DNA of 64,000 nucleotides from Pseudomonas sediminis (GCF_039555755.1 NZ_CP154631.1:1178001-1242000), one strand, 5' to 3'. Counted from the first letter of the stretch, positions 1 through 9,623 are shown. Notes: generated from the sequence alone by a model not told the origin. Numbers and translations: made by a program.

Positions 1-301
1 GCTCGCCATACAGCAGCACGTCGATGTCCAGCGGTAAACCCTTGCGGTCCGGCGCGTAGCGGCCATTGTCGGCTTCGATGAATTTCAGCCTGCGGTCCAA
101 CTCCAGCAGCGGCAGTTCCGTCTCGCCGACCACCACCAGATTGAAGAAGTTACCGCTCTTGATGCCCACGGCATGGCTCTCGAATACCGGCGAGCAGCGC
201 ATGTCGCTGAGCAGCCCCGCCAACGCGTCGAGGCCCGCAACCAGGTGAGCCTCGCGCTCGATATTGCTGCCGAGGCCGAGAAAGACGCGTGTCAGAGGCA
301 T
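1..301 (-). CDS. folK: HPPK, 6-hydroxymethyl-dihydropterin pyrophosphokinase (partial)
   Basis: Front part of the enzyme that transfers pyrophosphate from ATP to 6-hydroxymethyl-7,8-dihydropterin in folate synthesis (cytosol). The visible 100 residues open MPLTRVFLGLGSN, the family's starting strand, and reach DIDVLLYGE, which contains the Asp-x-Asp pair that binds Mg-ATP; the rest lies beyond the window edge. The ATG at 299-301 overlaps the end of folB by 10 bases, so the two are probably co-transcribed and translationally coupled. The order folB-folK is usual in Pseudomonas. Confidence 0.9.
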   Translation of the reverse strand, partial: MPLTRVFLGLGSNIEREAHLVAGLDALAGLLSDMRCSPVFESHAVGIKSGNFFNLVVVGETELPLLELDRRLKFIEADNGRYAPDRKGLPLDIDVLLYGE

Positions 302-648
302 CCGCGCTCGATCTCCACGCCTACGCCGCCGCGTGCGGCTGGCACCGCGCCGGGCTTGGTCAGCTTCAGACGCATCCAGGGAATGTTGAACTCCTCCATC
401 AGAGTCTGCACCAGGCGTTCAGCGAAAGTCTCGACCAGGATGAACTGCGACTCGGCCGCGAAGGCCTGGATGCGCGTGGAGACGCTGGCGTAGTCGAGCG
501 CCAGGTTGAGGTCGTCGCCGGCCGCTGCTGGGCGGTTGTCCCAGCCCATCTGCAGGTCCAGACGCAGGCACTGGCGAATGTCGCGCTCCCAATCGTAGGC
601 GCCGATCACCGTGTCGACCTCCAGCCCCTCGATAAATACTCTGTCCAC
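292..648 (-). CDS. folB: dihydroneopterin aldolase
   Basis: Cleaves 7,8-dihydroneopterin to 6-hydroxymethyl-dihydropterin and glycolaldehyde, the step just before FolK. The protein reads VDRVFIEGLEVDTVIGAYDW and later LDYASVSTRI, FILVETFAERL and LTKPGAVPAARGGVGVEIER, which match the FolB fold, including the VETFAE segment and the catalytic Lys in the LTKPGA region. The frame is open further upstream, but the GTG at 646-648 gives the usual 118 residues and has a GGAGAG ribosome site in front; the upstream extension has no family resemblance. Confidence 0.9.
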   Translation of the reverse strand: MDRVFIEGLEVDTVIGAYDWERDIRQCLRLDLQMGWDNRPAAAGDDLNLALDYASVSTRIQAFAAESQFILVETFAERLVQTLMEEFNIPWMRLKLTKPGAVPAARGGVGVEIERGCL

Positions 649-722
649 CGCACTCTCCGCGCCACGACAAGGGCGCTGCACCTCGTTAGAATCGGCCCAC
701 CCCATGCCCTGGAATGGCCACC

Positions 723-1292
723 ATGTTCTGGCTTCTGGCAATCCTTGCCTACCTGCTCGGTTCGTTGTCCTTCGCCATCCTGCTCAGCCGACTTGCAGGC
801 GGGCCAGACCCGCGCGCCAGTGGTTCGGGCAACCCCGGCGCCACCAACATGCTACGCGTCGCCGGCAAGAAGCTCGCCGTGATGACGCTGATCGGCGACC
901 TGCTCAAGGGCCTGCTACCAATCCTGATCGCCAAGCTGCTTGGCCTGAGCCTGCATCAGCAAGCCTGGATCGGCCTGGCTGCCGTGGTCGGCCATCTGTA
1001 CCCGCTGTACTTCCGCTTTCGCGGCGGCAAGGGCGTAGCCACTGCCGCCGGCATGCTGCTTGGCCTCTATCCACCGGCGGCCCTGCTCGCTCTGGCGGCC
1101 TGGGCGCTGGTATTTCTGCTGACCCGCACCAGCTCGCTGGCCTCGCTGATCGCTACGCCGCTGACGCTGCCGCTGCTGGCCTGGCAACAACCGGCTGCCT
1201 TGCTGCCAGCCTGCGTGCTGACCGGGCTGATCGTCTGGCGCCACCGTCACAATCTTCGCGACCTTTTCGCCGGACGCGAGCGGCGTTTTTAA
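723..1292 (+). CDS. plsY: glycerol-3-phosphate acyltransferase PlsY
   Basis: Inner-membrane acyltransferase that moves an acyl group from acyl-phosphate to glycerol-3-phosphate, making lysophosphatidate for phospholipid synthesis. The protein (about 189 residues) is largely hydrophobic with several membrane segments. It shows the three conserved blocks of the family: [16 protein letters not shown], the GDLLKG loop, and the glycine-rich FRGGKGVAT loop. I prefer the ATG at 723 ([13 protein letters not shown]), the usual family start, with GGAA eight bases upstream; an in-frame ATG at 714 would add three residues. It is divergent from folB. Confidence 0.93.
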   Translation: MFWLLAILAYLLGSLSFAILLSRLAGGPDPRASGSGNPGATNMLRVAGKKLAVMTLIGDLLKGLLPILIAKLLGLSLHQQAWIGLAAVVGHLYPLYFRFRGGKGVATAAGMLLGLYPPAALLALAAWALVFLLTRTSSLASLIATPLTLPLLAWQQPAALLPACVLTGLIVWRHRHNLRDLFAGRERRF

Positions 1293-1311
1293 ACAACGTT
1301 CGGAACGTCAA

Positions 1312-1341
1312 TCGCGGCTGAAGCCGCTCCTACAGGGAGCG
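1312..1341. repeat. REP-like intergenic palindrome
   Basis: GCGGCT-GA-AGCCGC followed by TCCTACAGG, lying between the convergent ends of plsY and tsaD. This is the common Pseudomonas REP pattern, also seen in related form at about 55,739 and 63,770. Confidence 0.6.
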
Positions 1342-1347
1342 AGCTCA

Positions 1348-2373
1348 TCAAATCGCCGGCAGCGACTCCATCGGCCAACGCGCCTGCACCTTTATCGCCA
1401 GATCCTCATGCTGACCGGCCAGCAAACGCTGGCAACCGGCATAGGCGATCATCGCGCCGTTGTCGGTGCAGAAACGCGGCCGCGCATAGAACACCTTGCC
1501 CTTCATCTCGCCCAACATGCGCTCCAGATGCTCACGCAGCGCCTTGTTGGCACTCACGCCACCAGCGATCACCAGGCTGTTCAGCCCTGCCTGCTTGAGT
1601 GCGCGCTTGCACTTGATGGTCAGAGTCTCAACCACCGCCTGCTGGAAGGCCAGCGCGATGTCGCGGCGGGCTTGGTCGAGGTCGTCGTCACTGTTACGGC
1701 ATTGCTGCCAGGTATTGAGTGCAAAGGTCTTCAGACCACTGAAACTGAAATCCAGGCCCGGGCGATCGGTCATCGGCCGCGGGAAGACGAAGCGCCCCGG
1801 CGTGCCCTGCTCGGCCAGCTTGGCGATTTCTGGACCGCCCGGGTAATTCAGCCCCATCAGCTTGGCGGTCTTGTCGAAAGCTTCACCGGCCGCGTCGTCC
1901 AGCGACTCGCCGAGCAACTGGTACTGGCCGATGCCATCGACGCGCACCAACTGAGTGTGCCCACCGGACACCAACAAAGCGACGAACGGAAAGGCCGGCG
2001 GCTGCTCTTCCAGCATCGGTGCCAGCAGGTGACCTTCCATATGGTGCACGCCGACGGCCGGCACGCCCCAGGCAAAGGCCAGCGCCTGAGCGCAGGACGC
2101 GCCCACCAGCAGCGCGCCGACCAGGCCAGGGCCTGCCGTGTAGGCCAGCGCGTCGATGTCGCTGGCCTGTTTGCCCGCCTCATCCAGCACCTGGCGGATC
2201 AGCGGCAGCATGCGTTTGACGTGATCGCGCGAAGCCAATTCGGGCACTACGCCGCCGTAGACACGATGCAGGTCGATCTGGCTGAACAGGGCGTCAGCCA
2301 GCAGGCCACGCTCACTGTCATAGAGCGCGACGCCGGTTTCATCGCAGGAGGTTTCCAATCCCAGTACGAGCAT
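1348..2373 (-). CDS. tsaD: tRNA N6-threonylcarbamoyladenosine transferase TsaD
   Basis: Catalytic subunit that places the threonylcarbamoyl group on A37 of ANN-decoding tRNAs, together with TsaB/TsaE and TsaC. The protein starts [19 protein letters not shown] and holds the metal-binding [10 protein letters not shown] motif, VSGGHTQLV, the nucleotide-site GGPEIAKLA and the late [10 protein letters not shown] segment. Length from this ATG is 341 residues, the normal size. An in-frame start 33 bases upstream would add an unconserved [11 protein letters not shown] tail. It is transcribed away from rpsU, as in other pseudomonads. Confidence 0.96.
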   Translation of the reverse strand: MLVLGLETSCDETGVALYDSERGLLADALFSQIDLHRVYGGVVPELASRDHVKRMLPLIRQVLDEAGKQASDIDALAYTAGPGLVGALLVGASCAQALAFAWGVPAVGVHHMEGHLLAPMLEEQPPAFPFVALLVSGGHTQLVRVDGIGQYQLLGESLDDAAGEAFDKTAKLMGLNYPGGPEIAKLAEQGTPGRFVFPRPMTDRPGLDFSFSGLKTFALNTWQQCRNSDDDLDQARRDIALAFQQAVVETLTIKCKRALKQAGLNSLVIAGGVSANKALREHLERMLGEMKGKVFYARPRFCTDNGAMIAYAGCQRLLAGQHEDLAIKVQARWPMESLPAI

Positions 2374-2577
2374 GGAGCTTGAGCCTTGATTTGCCGCGTG
2401 GAACAAAGGCGCGCATGATAAGCGCCGCCCGGCGGAGCGGCCAGCGCTTTTCGATCAGAGGCCTTTGCATTCCTCGGCTCGAGGGGGTAACATCCGCAAC
2501 CCTTAAAAACCGACGCAGCCTGAGCCATTTGCCGGGAGCGCGTCGAACACCGGTAATTAAACGAAGGTACGACCTGG

Positions 2578-2793
2578 ATGCCAGCCGTCAAAGTTAAAGA
2601 GAACGAACCCTTCGACGTAGCCCTGCGTCGTTTCAAGCGCTCCTGCGAAAAAGCCGGCGTACTGGCTGAAGTCCGTAGCCGCGAATTCTACGAAAAGCCG
2701 ACCGCTGAGCGTAAGCGCAAAGCCGCTGCCGCTGTTAAGCGTCACGCCAAGAAAGTGCAGCGCGAGCAGCGTCGCAGCGTTCGTCTGTACTAA
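2578..2793 (+). CDS. rpsU: 30S ribosomal protein S21
   Basis: Small basic ribosomal protein, 71 residues, that helps mRNA engage 16S rRNA at initiation. It reads [21 protein letters not shown] and ends with an Arg/Lys-rich tail [15 protein letters not shown]; full family length. First gene of the rpsU-dnaG-rpoD operon. A strong hairpin region separates it from dnaG and probably lowers read-through, so that S21 is made in large excess over primase. Confidence 0.97.
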   Translation: MPAVKVKENEPFDVALRRFKRSCEKAGVLAEVRSREFYEKPTAERKRKAAAAVKRHAKKVQREQRRSVRLY

Positions 2794-2810
2794 TCCGTAC
2801 AGCAACGCCC

Positions 2811-2890
2811 GAATGCCCGGCTCTGGCCGGGCATTGCATTTGAAAGACTCCGCCTCGCGCTTCAGCGAGTAAGCGGAGTTTTTGCTTTTC
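2811..2890 (+). terminator. two hairpins between rpsU and dnaG (attenuating terminator)
   Basis: Two stem-loops follow rpsU. The first pairs ATGCCCGG with CCGGGCAT (about 2814-2835). The second has stem ACTCCGC (2847-2853) with GCGGAGT (2873-2879), an inner CTCGC/GCGAG stem, and the U-rich run TTTTTGCTTTT. This matches the partial terminator known between rpsU and dnaG in E. coli. Confidence 0.75.
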
Positions 2891-2937
2891 TACCAATCGT
2901 TGTCCCGCGCTCGCGCCGGGCAGTATGCTGAGCGCCT

Positions 2938-4914
2938 ATGGCCGGCCTGATCCCGCAATCCTTCATCGATGATTTGCTCAACCGCACCGACATCATCGAT
3001 GTGGTGAGTTCGCGCATCCAGCTGAAGAAGACCGGCAAGAACTACAGCGCCTGCTGCCCTTTCCACAAGGAAAAGACCCCCTCCTTCACCGTCAGCCCCG
3101 ACAAGCAGTTCTACTACTGCTTCGGCTGCGGCGCCGGCGGCAACGCGCTCGGCTTCGTCATGGACTACGATCAACTGGAGTTCCCCCAGGCGATCGAGGA
3201 GCTGGCCAAACGCGCCGGCATGGATGTGCCGCGCGAAGAGAGTGGCCGCGGACACAAACCCAGACAGCCCGTCGACTCACCGCTCTATCCGCTGCTCAAT
3301 GCCGCTGCCGAGCACTATCGCCAGGCACTGAAAAGCCATCCGCAGCGCAAATATGCGGTGGACTACCTCAAGGGCCGCGGCCTGACCGGCGAAATAGCCC
3401 GCGACTTCGGCATCGGCTTCGCCCCGCCCGGCTGGGACAACCTGCTCAAGCAACTGGGCGCCGACGCCCTGCAGCAGAAAGTCATGATCGACGCCGGCCT
3501 GCTGATCGAGAACGCCGAGAACGGCAGGCGCTACGACCGCTTCCGCGACCGCATCATGTTCCCCATCCGCGACAGCCGCGGCCGGGTGATCGCCTTCGGT
3601 GGCCGCGTACTCGGCGACGACAAGCCCAAGTACCTCAACTCGCCGGAAACCCCGGTGTTCCACAAAGGCCAAGAGCTCTACGGCCTGTACGAGGCACGCA
3701 AGCACAACCGCGATCTCGACGAGATCATGGTGGTCGAAGGCTACATGGACGTCATCGCCCTGGCTCAGCAAGGCCTGCGCAATGCCGTGGCGACCCTGGG
3801 CACAGCCACCAGTGAAGAACACCTCAAGCGCCTGTTCCGCATCGTGCCCAGCGTGCTGTTCTGCTTCGACGGCGACGCCGCTGGCCGCAACGCCGCCTGG
3901 CGCGCCCTGGAGTCCACGCTGTCGAGCCTGCAGGACGGCCGCCGCGCGCGCTTTCTGTTCCTCCCAGACGGCGAAGACCCGGATACCCTGGTACGCGCCG
4001 AGGGCACCGACGCCTTCCGCGCGCGCATCAACCAGCACGCGCAACCGCTGGCCGACTACTTCTTCCAGCAACTGAGCGAAGAAGCCGACCCGCGCTCATT
4101 GGAAGGCAAGGCACACCTGGTGACCCTGGCCGCGCCGCTGATCGACAAGATCCCCGGCAACAACCTGCGCGCCCTGATGCGCCAGCGCCTGAGCGAGATC
4201 ACCGGCCTTTCCGGCGAAGCACTGAGCCAAGTCGCCAGCGCCCCGCGCAGCCATGCGCCGAGCACCACCACCCAGGCGCCCAGCAGCGATTACCCGGATT
4301 ACGGCGACATCCCCGACAGCGCCTACTACGACAACCTGCCGGACGTCGGCGGCTACGAGCAGCCCGCCCCGCCTCACCAACAGCACTACGAGCGCAACAA
4401 CGAAGGCGGCAAAGGCAGCTGGAAGAAAGACGGCGGCGGCAAGTGGAGCAAGAAGGGCAAAGGCGATTTCGCGCCACGTGCCCCACGCACCGCGGTGAGC
4501 GTCGAATCACCGCACCTGATCGCCCTGCGCACGCTGCTGCACCATCCGCAGCTTGCGCAAAAGGTCGAAGATGTCAGCCATTTCGCCGACGAAGACGACA
4601 CCTACGCTCAGCTTCTCGTGGCCTTGGTCGGTGCCCTGCAGAAAACGCCCAACCTGCGTTCACTGCAACTGATCGCCCGCTGGCACGGCACCGAGCAAGG
4701 CCGTCTGCTGCGGGCACTGGCAGAGAAGGAATGGCTGATCCAGGGCGACAACCTTGAACAGCAGTTTTTCGACACCATTACTACACTTGCAAACAGTCAA
4801 TCGCAGAGGCGGCGTGAAAAGGCGCTCCGCAGCATCATTCATAAAAGCCCCAGCGAGCTCACAGACGAGGAAAAGACATTGCTCAGAGAGCACTACAGCC
4901 TGGCCTCCTCCTAG
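2938..4914 (+). CDS. dnaG: DNA primase
   Basis: Makes RNA primers for the replication fork. Domains in order: N-terminal CHC2 zinc finger (CPFHKEKTPSF then YYCFGCGAGG, residues about 37-65), the RNA-polymerase core with a Toprim fold (VVEGYMDVIAL near 265 and the metal-binding DGDAAGRNAAW near 310), then a long Gly/Ser/Tyr/Lys-rich linker (about 425-520), and a C-terminal DnaB-binding helical domain. The 658 residues match Pseudomonas primases. The ATG follows the rpsU terminator region by about 45 bases; co-transcribed with rpoD. Confidence 0.97.
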   Translation: MAGLIPQSFIDDLLNRTDIIDVVSSRIQLKKTGKNYSACCPFHKEKTPSFTVSPDKQFYYCFGCGAGGNALGFVMDYDQLEFPQAIEELAKRAGMDVPREESGRGHKPRQPVDSPLYPLLNAAAEHYRQALKSHPQRKYAVDYLKGRGLTGEIARDFGIGFAPPGWDNLLKQLGADALQQKVMIDAGLLIENAENGRRYDRFRDRIMFPIRDSRGRVIAFGGRVLGDDKPKYLNSPETPVFHKGQELYGLYEARKHNRDLDEIMVVEGYMDVIALAQQGLRNAVATLGTATSEEHLKRLFRIVPSVLFCFDGDAAGRNAAWRALESTLSSLQDGRRARFLFLPDGEDPDTLVRAEGTDAFRARINQHAQPLADYFFQQLSEEADPRSLEGKAHLVTLAAPLIDKIPGNNLRALMRQRLSEITGLSGEALSQVASAPRSHAPSTTTQAPSSDYPDYGDIPDSAYYDNLPDVGGYEQPAPPHQQHYERNNEGGKGSWKKDGGGKWSKKGKGDFAPRAPRTAVSVESPHLIALRTLLHHPQLAQKVEDVSHFADEDDTYAQLLVALVGALQKTPNLRSLQLIARWHGTEQGRLLRALAEKEWLIQGDNLEQQFFDTITTLANSQSQRRREKALRSIIHKSPSELTDEEKTLLREHYSLASS

Positions 4915-4949
4915 AGCAGCAAGTCCCCAACTGGCGCCTAAAGCCAAAA

Positions 4950-4975
4950 CCGAGGTATAATCCTCGGCTTGTTTT
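4950..4975 (+). promoter_or_regulatory. rpoD promoter -10 box inside a hairpin
   Basis: A perfect TATAAT (4956-4961) is framed by CCGAGG (4950-4955) and CCTCGG (4962-4967), followed by CTTGTTTT. The same 25 bases can thus be an internal promoter for rpoD and, in read-through RNA from dnaG, a small terminator-like hairpin. Both readings are inference. Confidence 0.5.
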
Positions 4976-5008
4976 CAGCCCGCCAAGACCTTCAGTGGAT
5001 AGGGTGTT

Positions 5009-6856
5009 ATGTCCGTAAAAGCGCAGCAGCAATCTCGTATCAAAGAGTTGATCACCCTGGGTCGTGAGCAGAAGTATCTGACTTACGCAGAGGTCAACGA
5101 CCACTTGCCTGAGGACATTTCTGATCCTGAGCAGGTGGAAGACATCATCCGCATGATCAATGACATGGGGATCCCGGTACACGAGAGTGCTCCGGATGCA
5201 GACGCCCTGATGCTGGCCGATGCCGATACCGACGAGGCTGCAGCCGAAGAAGCCGCTGCCGCCCTCGCCGCTGTTGAGACCGATATCGGCCGCACCACTG
5301 ACCCAGTGCGCATGTACATGCGTGAAATGGGCACCGTGGAACTGCTGACCCGCGAAGGCGAGATCGAAATCGCCAAACGCATCGAGGAAGGCATCCGCGA
5401 AGTCATGGGCGCCATCGCTCACTTCCCGGGTACCGTCGACGGCATCCTCGCCGAGTACACCCGCGTCACCACCGAGGGCGGCCGTCTGGCTGAAATCCTC
5501 AGTGGCTATATCGACCCGGATGACGGCAGCGTACCCGACGAAGCCGCCGCTCCCGTACCCGTAAAGGATGGCGCCGCCGCTGAAGAAAGCGACGACGACG
5601 AGGAAGATGGCGACAGCGACGACGAGGAAGAAGAAGGCGACGGCGGTCCGGACCCGGAAGAAGCCGCACGCCGCTTTGGCGCCGTGGCTGAGCAGCAGGA
5701 CAAAGTCCAGAAAGCGCTGAAAAAGCACGGCCGTGGCAGCAAGCAGGCCACCGAAGAGCTGGCCACCCTGGCCGAGCTGTTCATGCCGATCAAGCTGGTG
5801 CCCAAGCAGTACGACGCCCTGGTCACCCAGGTGCGCGATGCTCTCGACCGTCTGCGTGCGCAAGAACGCGCCATCATGCAGCTATGCGTACGTGATGCGC
5901 GCATGCCGCGTGCCGACTTCCTGCGCCTGTTCCCGGGCAACGAAATCGACATGGACTGGTCCGCCGGCCTGGCCAAAGGCAAGGCAAAATACGCCGAAGC
6001 CCTGGGCAACCTGCAAGCTGACATCCAGCGTTGCCAACAGAAGCTGGCTGATCTGGAAGCCGAGTGCAGCCTGAGCCTGGCCGAGATCAAGGACATCAAC
6101 CGTCGCATGTCCATCGGTGAAGCGAAAGCTCGCCGCGCCAAGAAGGAAATGGTCGAGGCCAACCTGCGTCTCGTGATCTCCATCGCCAAGAAGTACACCA
6201 ACCGTGGCCTGCAATTCCTCGACCTGATCCAGGAAGGCAACATCGGCCTGATGAAGGCGGTGGACAAGTTCGAATACCGCCGCGGTTACAAGTTCTCGAC
6301 TTATGCCACCTGGTGGATCCGCCAGGCGATCACCCGCTCGATCGCCGACCAGGCGCGCACCATCCGTATTCCGGTGCACATGATCGAGACCATCAACAAG
6401 CTCAACCGCATCTCCCGTCAGATGCTGCAGGAAATGGGTCGCGAGCCCACTCCGGAAGAGCTGGGTGAGCGCATGGAAATGCCTGAGGACAAGATCCGCA
6501 AGGTATTGAAGATCGCCAAAGAGCCGATCTCCATGGAAACCCCGATTGGCGACGACGAAGATTCGCACCTGGGTGACTTCATCGAGGACAGCACCATGCA
6601 GTCCCCGATCGACGTAGCCACGGTCGAAAGCCTCAAGGAAGCCACTCGCGAAGTGCTGGCCGGCCTCACTGCCCGTGAAGCCAAGGTCCTGCGCATGCGC
6701 TTCGGTATCGACATGAACACCGACCACACCCTCGAGGAAGTGGGCAAGCAGTTCGATGTTACCCGTGAGCGTATTCGTCAGATCGAAGCCAAGGCGCTGC
6801 GCAAACTGCGCCACCCGACGCGAAGCGAGCATCTGCGCTCCTTCCTCGACGAGTGA
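5009..6856 (+). CDS. rpoD: RNA polymerase primary sigma factor (sigma-70)
   Basis: Housekeeping sigma factor, 615 residues. Region 1.1 is at the N-terminus; a very acidic stretch (about 190-220, repeated Asp/Glu) lies in the non-conserved region. Region 2 carries [15 protein letters not shown] (about 430), which binds and melts the -10 box. Region 3 follows, and region 4.2 has [20 protein letters not shown] for the -35 box. Last gene of the rpsU-dnaG-rpoD operon, followed by a terminator. It probably also has its own promoter just upstream. Confidence 0.98.
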   Translation: MSVKAQQQSRIKELITLGREQKYLTYAEVNDHLPEDISDPEQVEDIIRMINDMGIPVHESAPDADALMLADADTDEAAAEEAAAALAAVETDIGRTTDPVRMYMREMGTVELLTREGEIEIAKRIEEGIREVMGAIAHFPGTVDGILAEYTRVTTEGGRLAEILSGYIDPDDGSVPDEAAAPVPVKDGAAAEESDDDEEDGDSDDEEEEGDGGPDPEEAARRFGAVAEQQDKVQKALKKHGRGSKQATEELATLAELFMPIKLVPKQYDALVTQVRDALDRLRAQERAIMQLCVRDARMPRADFLRLFPGNEIDMDWSAGLAKGKAKYAEALGNLQADIQRCQQKLADLEAECSLSLAEIKDINRRMSIGEAKARRAKKEMVEANLRLVISIAKKYTNRGLQFLDLIQEGNIGLMKAVDKFEYRRGYKFSTYATWWIRQAITRSIADQARTIRIPVHMIETINKLNRISRQMLQEMGREPTPEELGERMEMPEDKIRKVLKIAKEPISMETPIGDDEDSHLGDFIEDSTMQSPIDVATVESLKEATREVLAGLTAREAKVLRMRFGIDMNTDHTLEEVGKQFDVTRERIRQIEAKALRKLRHPTRSEHLRSFLDE

Positions 6857-6862
6857 TACCAG

Positions 6863-6893
6863 AACCCCCGGCCCAGGTCGGGGGTTTTGCTTT
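6863..6893 (+). terminator. rpoD terminator
   Basis: AACCCCCG (6863-6870) pairs with CGGGGGTT (6879-6886), and the stem runs into TTTTGCTTT. Classic Rho-independent terminator six bases after the rpoD stop. Confidence 0.85.
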
Positions 6894-7012
6894 CTGAGCA
6901 GTGTGCCCGATCACTCGCCAGCCACAGGCAAGCACGGGCACTGCAATCAAACTGCCATCCCGGCAATAGCCGATCTACACTAGGGCGATACTGATCTCGA
7001 AACGAGGCTGTT

Positions 7013-8308
7013 ATGCCCCGCTTGCCGGCCATTGTGCTGTTGTGCCTGGCGTACTGGATGACCCCGGCCCTAGCCCTGACACTCAACGAGAACGAGCGCA
7101 CCTGGCTGGCAGCCCACCCCAAACTACGCCTGGGTGTCGATGCATCCTGGCCACCTTTCGAGTTTCGTGACGAACAAGGCAACTATCACGGCCTCACCGC
7201 CGCCTATGTGCGGCTGATCGAAGAGCGCCTTAGCGTGGAGCTGCACCCCGTCGAGCCCAGCAACTGGAGCGCGATACTGGAGCAGTCACGCAGGGGCCAG
7301 GTCGACCTGCTTCCCGGTGTGATGTCGACACCCGAACGCCAGGAATACCTGACCTTCACCCGCCCCTACCTGGACTTCCCCATCATCATCCTGGCCCGCA
7401 CTGGCGGACCACAGCCCAAGCAGCTAACAGACCTGTACGGCCTCAAGGTCGCCGTCGTCAGCGACTATGCCCCGCACGAACTGCTGCGCCAGCAACACCC
7501 TGACCTCAACCTGCTGCCCCTGCGCAATGTCGCCGCTGCGCTGCAGGCGCTGGCGACCAACGAAGCTGATGCCATGGTCGGTGACCTCGCCTCCAGCGTC
7601 TGGAGCCTGCGCCAGCTCATGCTCGACGGCCTCTATATCAGTGGCGAGACGCCCTATCGCTATCAGCTGGCCATGGCCGCTCCGCGTGGGCAGACCATGC
7701 TGATCGACATTCTCGACCGCCTCTTCGCCGAACTCAGCGCCGAAGAAATCGCCGACCTGCAGGAACCCTGGGTCGGCAGCGTGCTGGACAAACGCAACGT
7801 CTGGCACGAAACCCTGCTCTACAGCCTGCCCGCCGTTCTTGGCCTGCTGGCGATCATCGCCATCATCCTGCGCATCAACCGCCACCTGAAACGCGAGATG
7901 CGCAACCGCGAAGCGCTGGAGCAGGAGCTACACAACCGCGAGCAGCACTTTCGCGACATGGTCGAAAGCCTCTCGGCCATCACCTGGGAGACCGAGTCCA
8001 GCGGGCTCACCTACACCTACGTCTCGCCCCATGCGGAAAAACTGCTGGGCTATCCCCTGCACGAATGGCTGGAGCCCGGCTTCTGGCAACGCCATCTGCA
8101 CCCGGACGATCACCCGCGCACCCTGCGCAACTGCCTGGAACAATGCGCAAGTGGTAACGACCACGCCTTGGAGTATCGCCTGCTCGCCGAAGGCTGCTTG
8201 CAGATCCAGGGCTACGTGGTCAGCTGCCCGCTTTCTGCCGAGGCCTTCACTCGGAAATTTCTCCCACCAGGTCAAGCGGTTGGCGCTGGCGAGAACGCGC
8301 CGGTATAA
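7013..8308 (+). pseudogene. periplasmic sensor protein with GGDEF-EAL domains deleted
   Basis: Signal peptide (1-23), an SBP_bac_3-type solute-binding domain (about 28-255, e.g. LRLGVDASWPPFEFRDEQG), one membrane helix (about 262-284), a short coiled coil, and a PAS domain (about 305-395). The reading frame then passes straight into GCLQIQGYVVSCPLSAEAF, which is the characteristic extreme C-terminus of an EAL phosphodiesterase domain. The likely parent is the PA0575-type protein downstream of rpoD in P. aeruginosa (SBP-PAS-GGDEF-EAL, over 1,000 residues from memory). An in-frame internal deletion has removed the end of PAS, all of GGDEF and nearly all of EAL. The stop codon lies inside the -10 box of the tRNA promoter. 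Called a pseudogene because the catalytic domains are lost; a truncated sensor could still be made. Confidence 0.7.
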
Positions 8309-8309
8309 T
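8280..8309 (+). promoter_or_regulatory. tRNA-Ile2 promoter
   Basis: TTGGCG (8280-8285) and TATAAT (8304-8309) with 18 bases between them, 15 bases before the tRNA. It overlaps the last codons of the upstream sensor remnant. Confidence 0.6.
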
Positions 8310-8324
8310 CCGCCGGCCTTCTGG

Positions 8325-8401
8325 GGGCCTATAGCTCAGTTGGTTAGAGCAGAGGACTCATAATCCTTTGGTCCACGGTTCGAGTCCGTGTGGGCCCACC
8401 A
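8325..8401 (+). tRNA. tRNA-Ile2 (anticodon CAU, lysidine type)
   Basis: A 77-base cloverleaf with encoded CCA. The acceptor stem GGGCCTA pairs with TGGGCCC (one G-U), and the T arm is CACGG-TTCGAGT-CCGTG. The anticodon loop is CTCATAA with CAT at 8359-8361. The context GACTCATAATC...TTGGTC resembles E. coli ileX rather than elongator or initiator tRNA-Met, so this should be the isoleucine tRNA whose C34 is modified by TilS to read AUA. It is the integration site of the island: everything from position 8356 on is repeated at 36,353. Confidence 0.9.
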
Positions 8402-8429
8402 CCTTCAAAGCCGCGCACTGCGCGGCTTT
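8356..8429. repeat. left attachment repeat (74 bp), includes tRNA terminator
   Basis: Identical to 36353-36426. It begins at the anticodon loop of the tRNA and ends after the AAAGCCGCGC-ACT-GCGCGGCTTT hairpin that terminates the tRNA transcript. Flanking bases differ on both sides (G before the left copy, A before the right; A and T after). Confidence 0.92.
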
Positions 8430-8473
8430 AAGCTTTTTAGGGTTGTGGCATCTGGATCAGCCCATGGTCCAAA

Positions 8474-8490
8474 GGTACAAAATCGGTACA
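8474..8490. other. possible integrase arm sites, left end
   Basis: Two GGTACA motifs at 8474 and 8485, 11 bases apart. Three similar motifs (GGTACA, AGTACA, GGTACA) lie at 36203, 36215 and 36226 inside the right end with the same helical spacing. Such phased repeats near both ends suggest arm-type binding sites for integrase or its directionality factor. Confidence 0.4.
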
Positions 8491-8528
8491 GTACTGGTTA
8501 GCCAGTCTGCCTTTGGAGTCCTTATCTG

Positions 8529-9623
8529 ATGGCAACAATCGTCAAAACCCCTGCCGGCACATGGAAAGCCGTAGTCCGAAAAACGGGCTGGCCGACCAAC
8601 GCCAAAACCTTCCGCACCAAGCGCGACGCCGAAGACTGGGCACGCCGCACCGAAGACGAAATGGTGCGCGGCGTGTACATCCAGCGCAGCGGCTCCGAGC
8701 GCATGACGCTGGAGAAAGCTCTAGAGCGCTACCTGTCCGAGGTGACGCCCAGCAAGAAGCCCACTACGCGCAAAGCCGAAGCCACCAAGGCCAAGCAGTT
8801 GATCCAGCACCTGGGCAAATACTCCATAGCCGCCCTCTCCGCTGAAGTCATCGCCAAGTACCGCGATACAAGGCTCGGCACCCTGAGCAAGCGCGGCCTC
8901 CCCACCAGCAACAATACCGTGCGGCTTGAACTGGCCCTTCTCAGCCACCTTTTCACGGTAGCTATTCAGGAATGGGGCCTGGGCCTTACCTTCAATCCGG
9001 TGCTGAATATCCGCAAGCCCAGCCCTGGAGAGGGCCGCGACCGCCGACTGTCCGCCGACGAAGAAAAGCGTCTGCTCGCTGCGGTGAACAACCACAGCAA
9101 CCCCATGCTGGGCTGGATCGTCCGAATCGCCCTGGAAACGGGCATGAGATCGTCGGAGATAACCGGCCTACGTTGCCATCAGGTAGACCTGAAAAAGCGT
9201 GTGGTGCGGCTCGCAGACACCAAGAACGATAGTGCTCGCACCGTCCCTCTTACCAAGCTGGCAACCGAAACATTCAGGGCCGCCCTGGAAAACCCTGTTC
9301 GCCCCAAAGACTGCAATCTGGTGTTCTTCGGTGAACCGGGAAAGGACGATAAACGTCGCCCCTATGCCTTCACCAAGACCTGGGGGCTGCTGAAGAAGAA
9401 GCTCGGGATGCCCGACCTGCGTTTCCACGATCTACGTCATGAGGCGGTCAGCCGTTTGGTCGAGGGCGGCCTCTCTGATCAGGAGGTCTCGGCCATCAGC
9501 GGCCACAAGTCGATGCAGATGCTCAAGCGCTACACGCACCTGCGTGCTGAAGACCTTGTTGGCAAGCTGGATAAGCTTGAGAGGAAAACGACCAGACGCA
9601 GTAAGCAAGCGGCTGACAACTGA
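8529..9623 (+). CDS. tyrosine recombinase / phage-type integrase
   Basis: Site-specific recombinase (364 residues) that should integrate and excise the island at tRNA-Ile2. The N-terminal arm/SAM-like region (about 1-150) is followed by the catalytic domain. The active-site residues are visible: Arg in ALETGMRSSEITGLR, His-x-x-Arg in HDLRHEAVSRL, His in SGHKSMQML, and the nucleophile Tyr in KRYTHL, so the enzyme appears intact. The start at 8529 (MATIVKTPAGTWKAVVRK) gives the usual arm-domain opening. It sits 127 bases after the tRNA and points away from it. Confidence 0.95.
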   Translation: MATIVKTPAGTWKAVVRKTGWPTNAKTFRTKRDAEDWARRTEDEMVRGVYIQRSGSERMTLEKALERYLSEVTPSKKPTTRKAEATKAKQLIQHLGKYSIAALSAEVIAKYRDTRLGTLSKRGLPTSNNTVRLELALLSHLFTVAIQEWGLGLTFNPVLNIRKPSPGEGRDRRLSADEEKRLLAAVNNHSNPMLGWIVRIALETGMRSSEITGLRCHQVDLKKRVVRLADTKNDSARTVPLTKLATETFRAALENPVRPKDCNLVFFGEPGKDDKRRPYAFTKTWGLLKKKLGMPDLRFHDLRHEAVSRLVEGGLSDQEVSAISGHKSMQMLKRYTHLRAEDLVGKLDKLERKTTRRSKQAADN

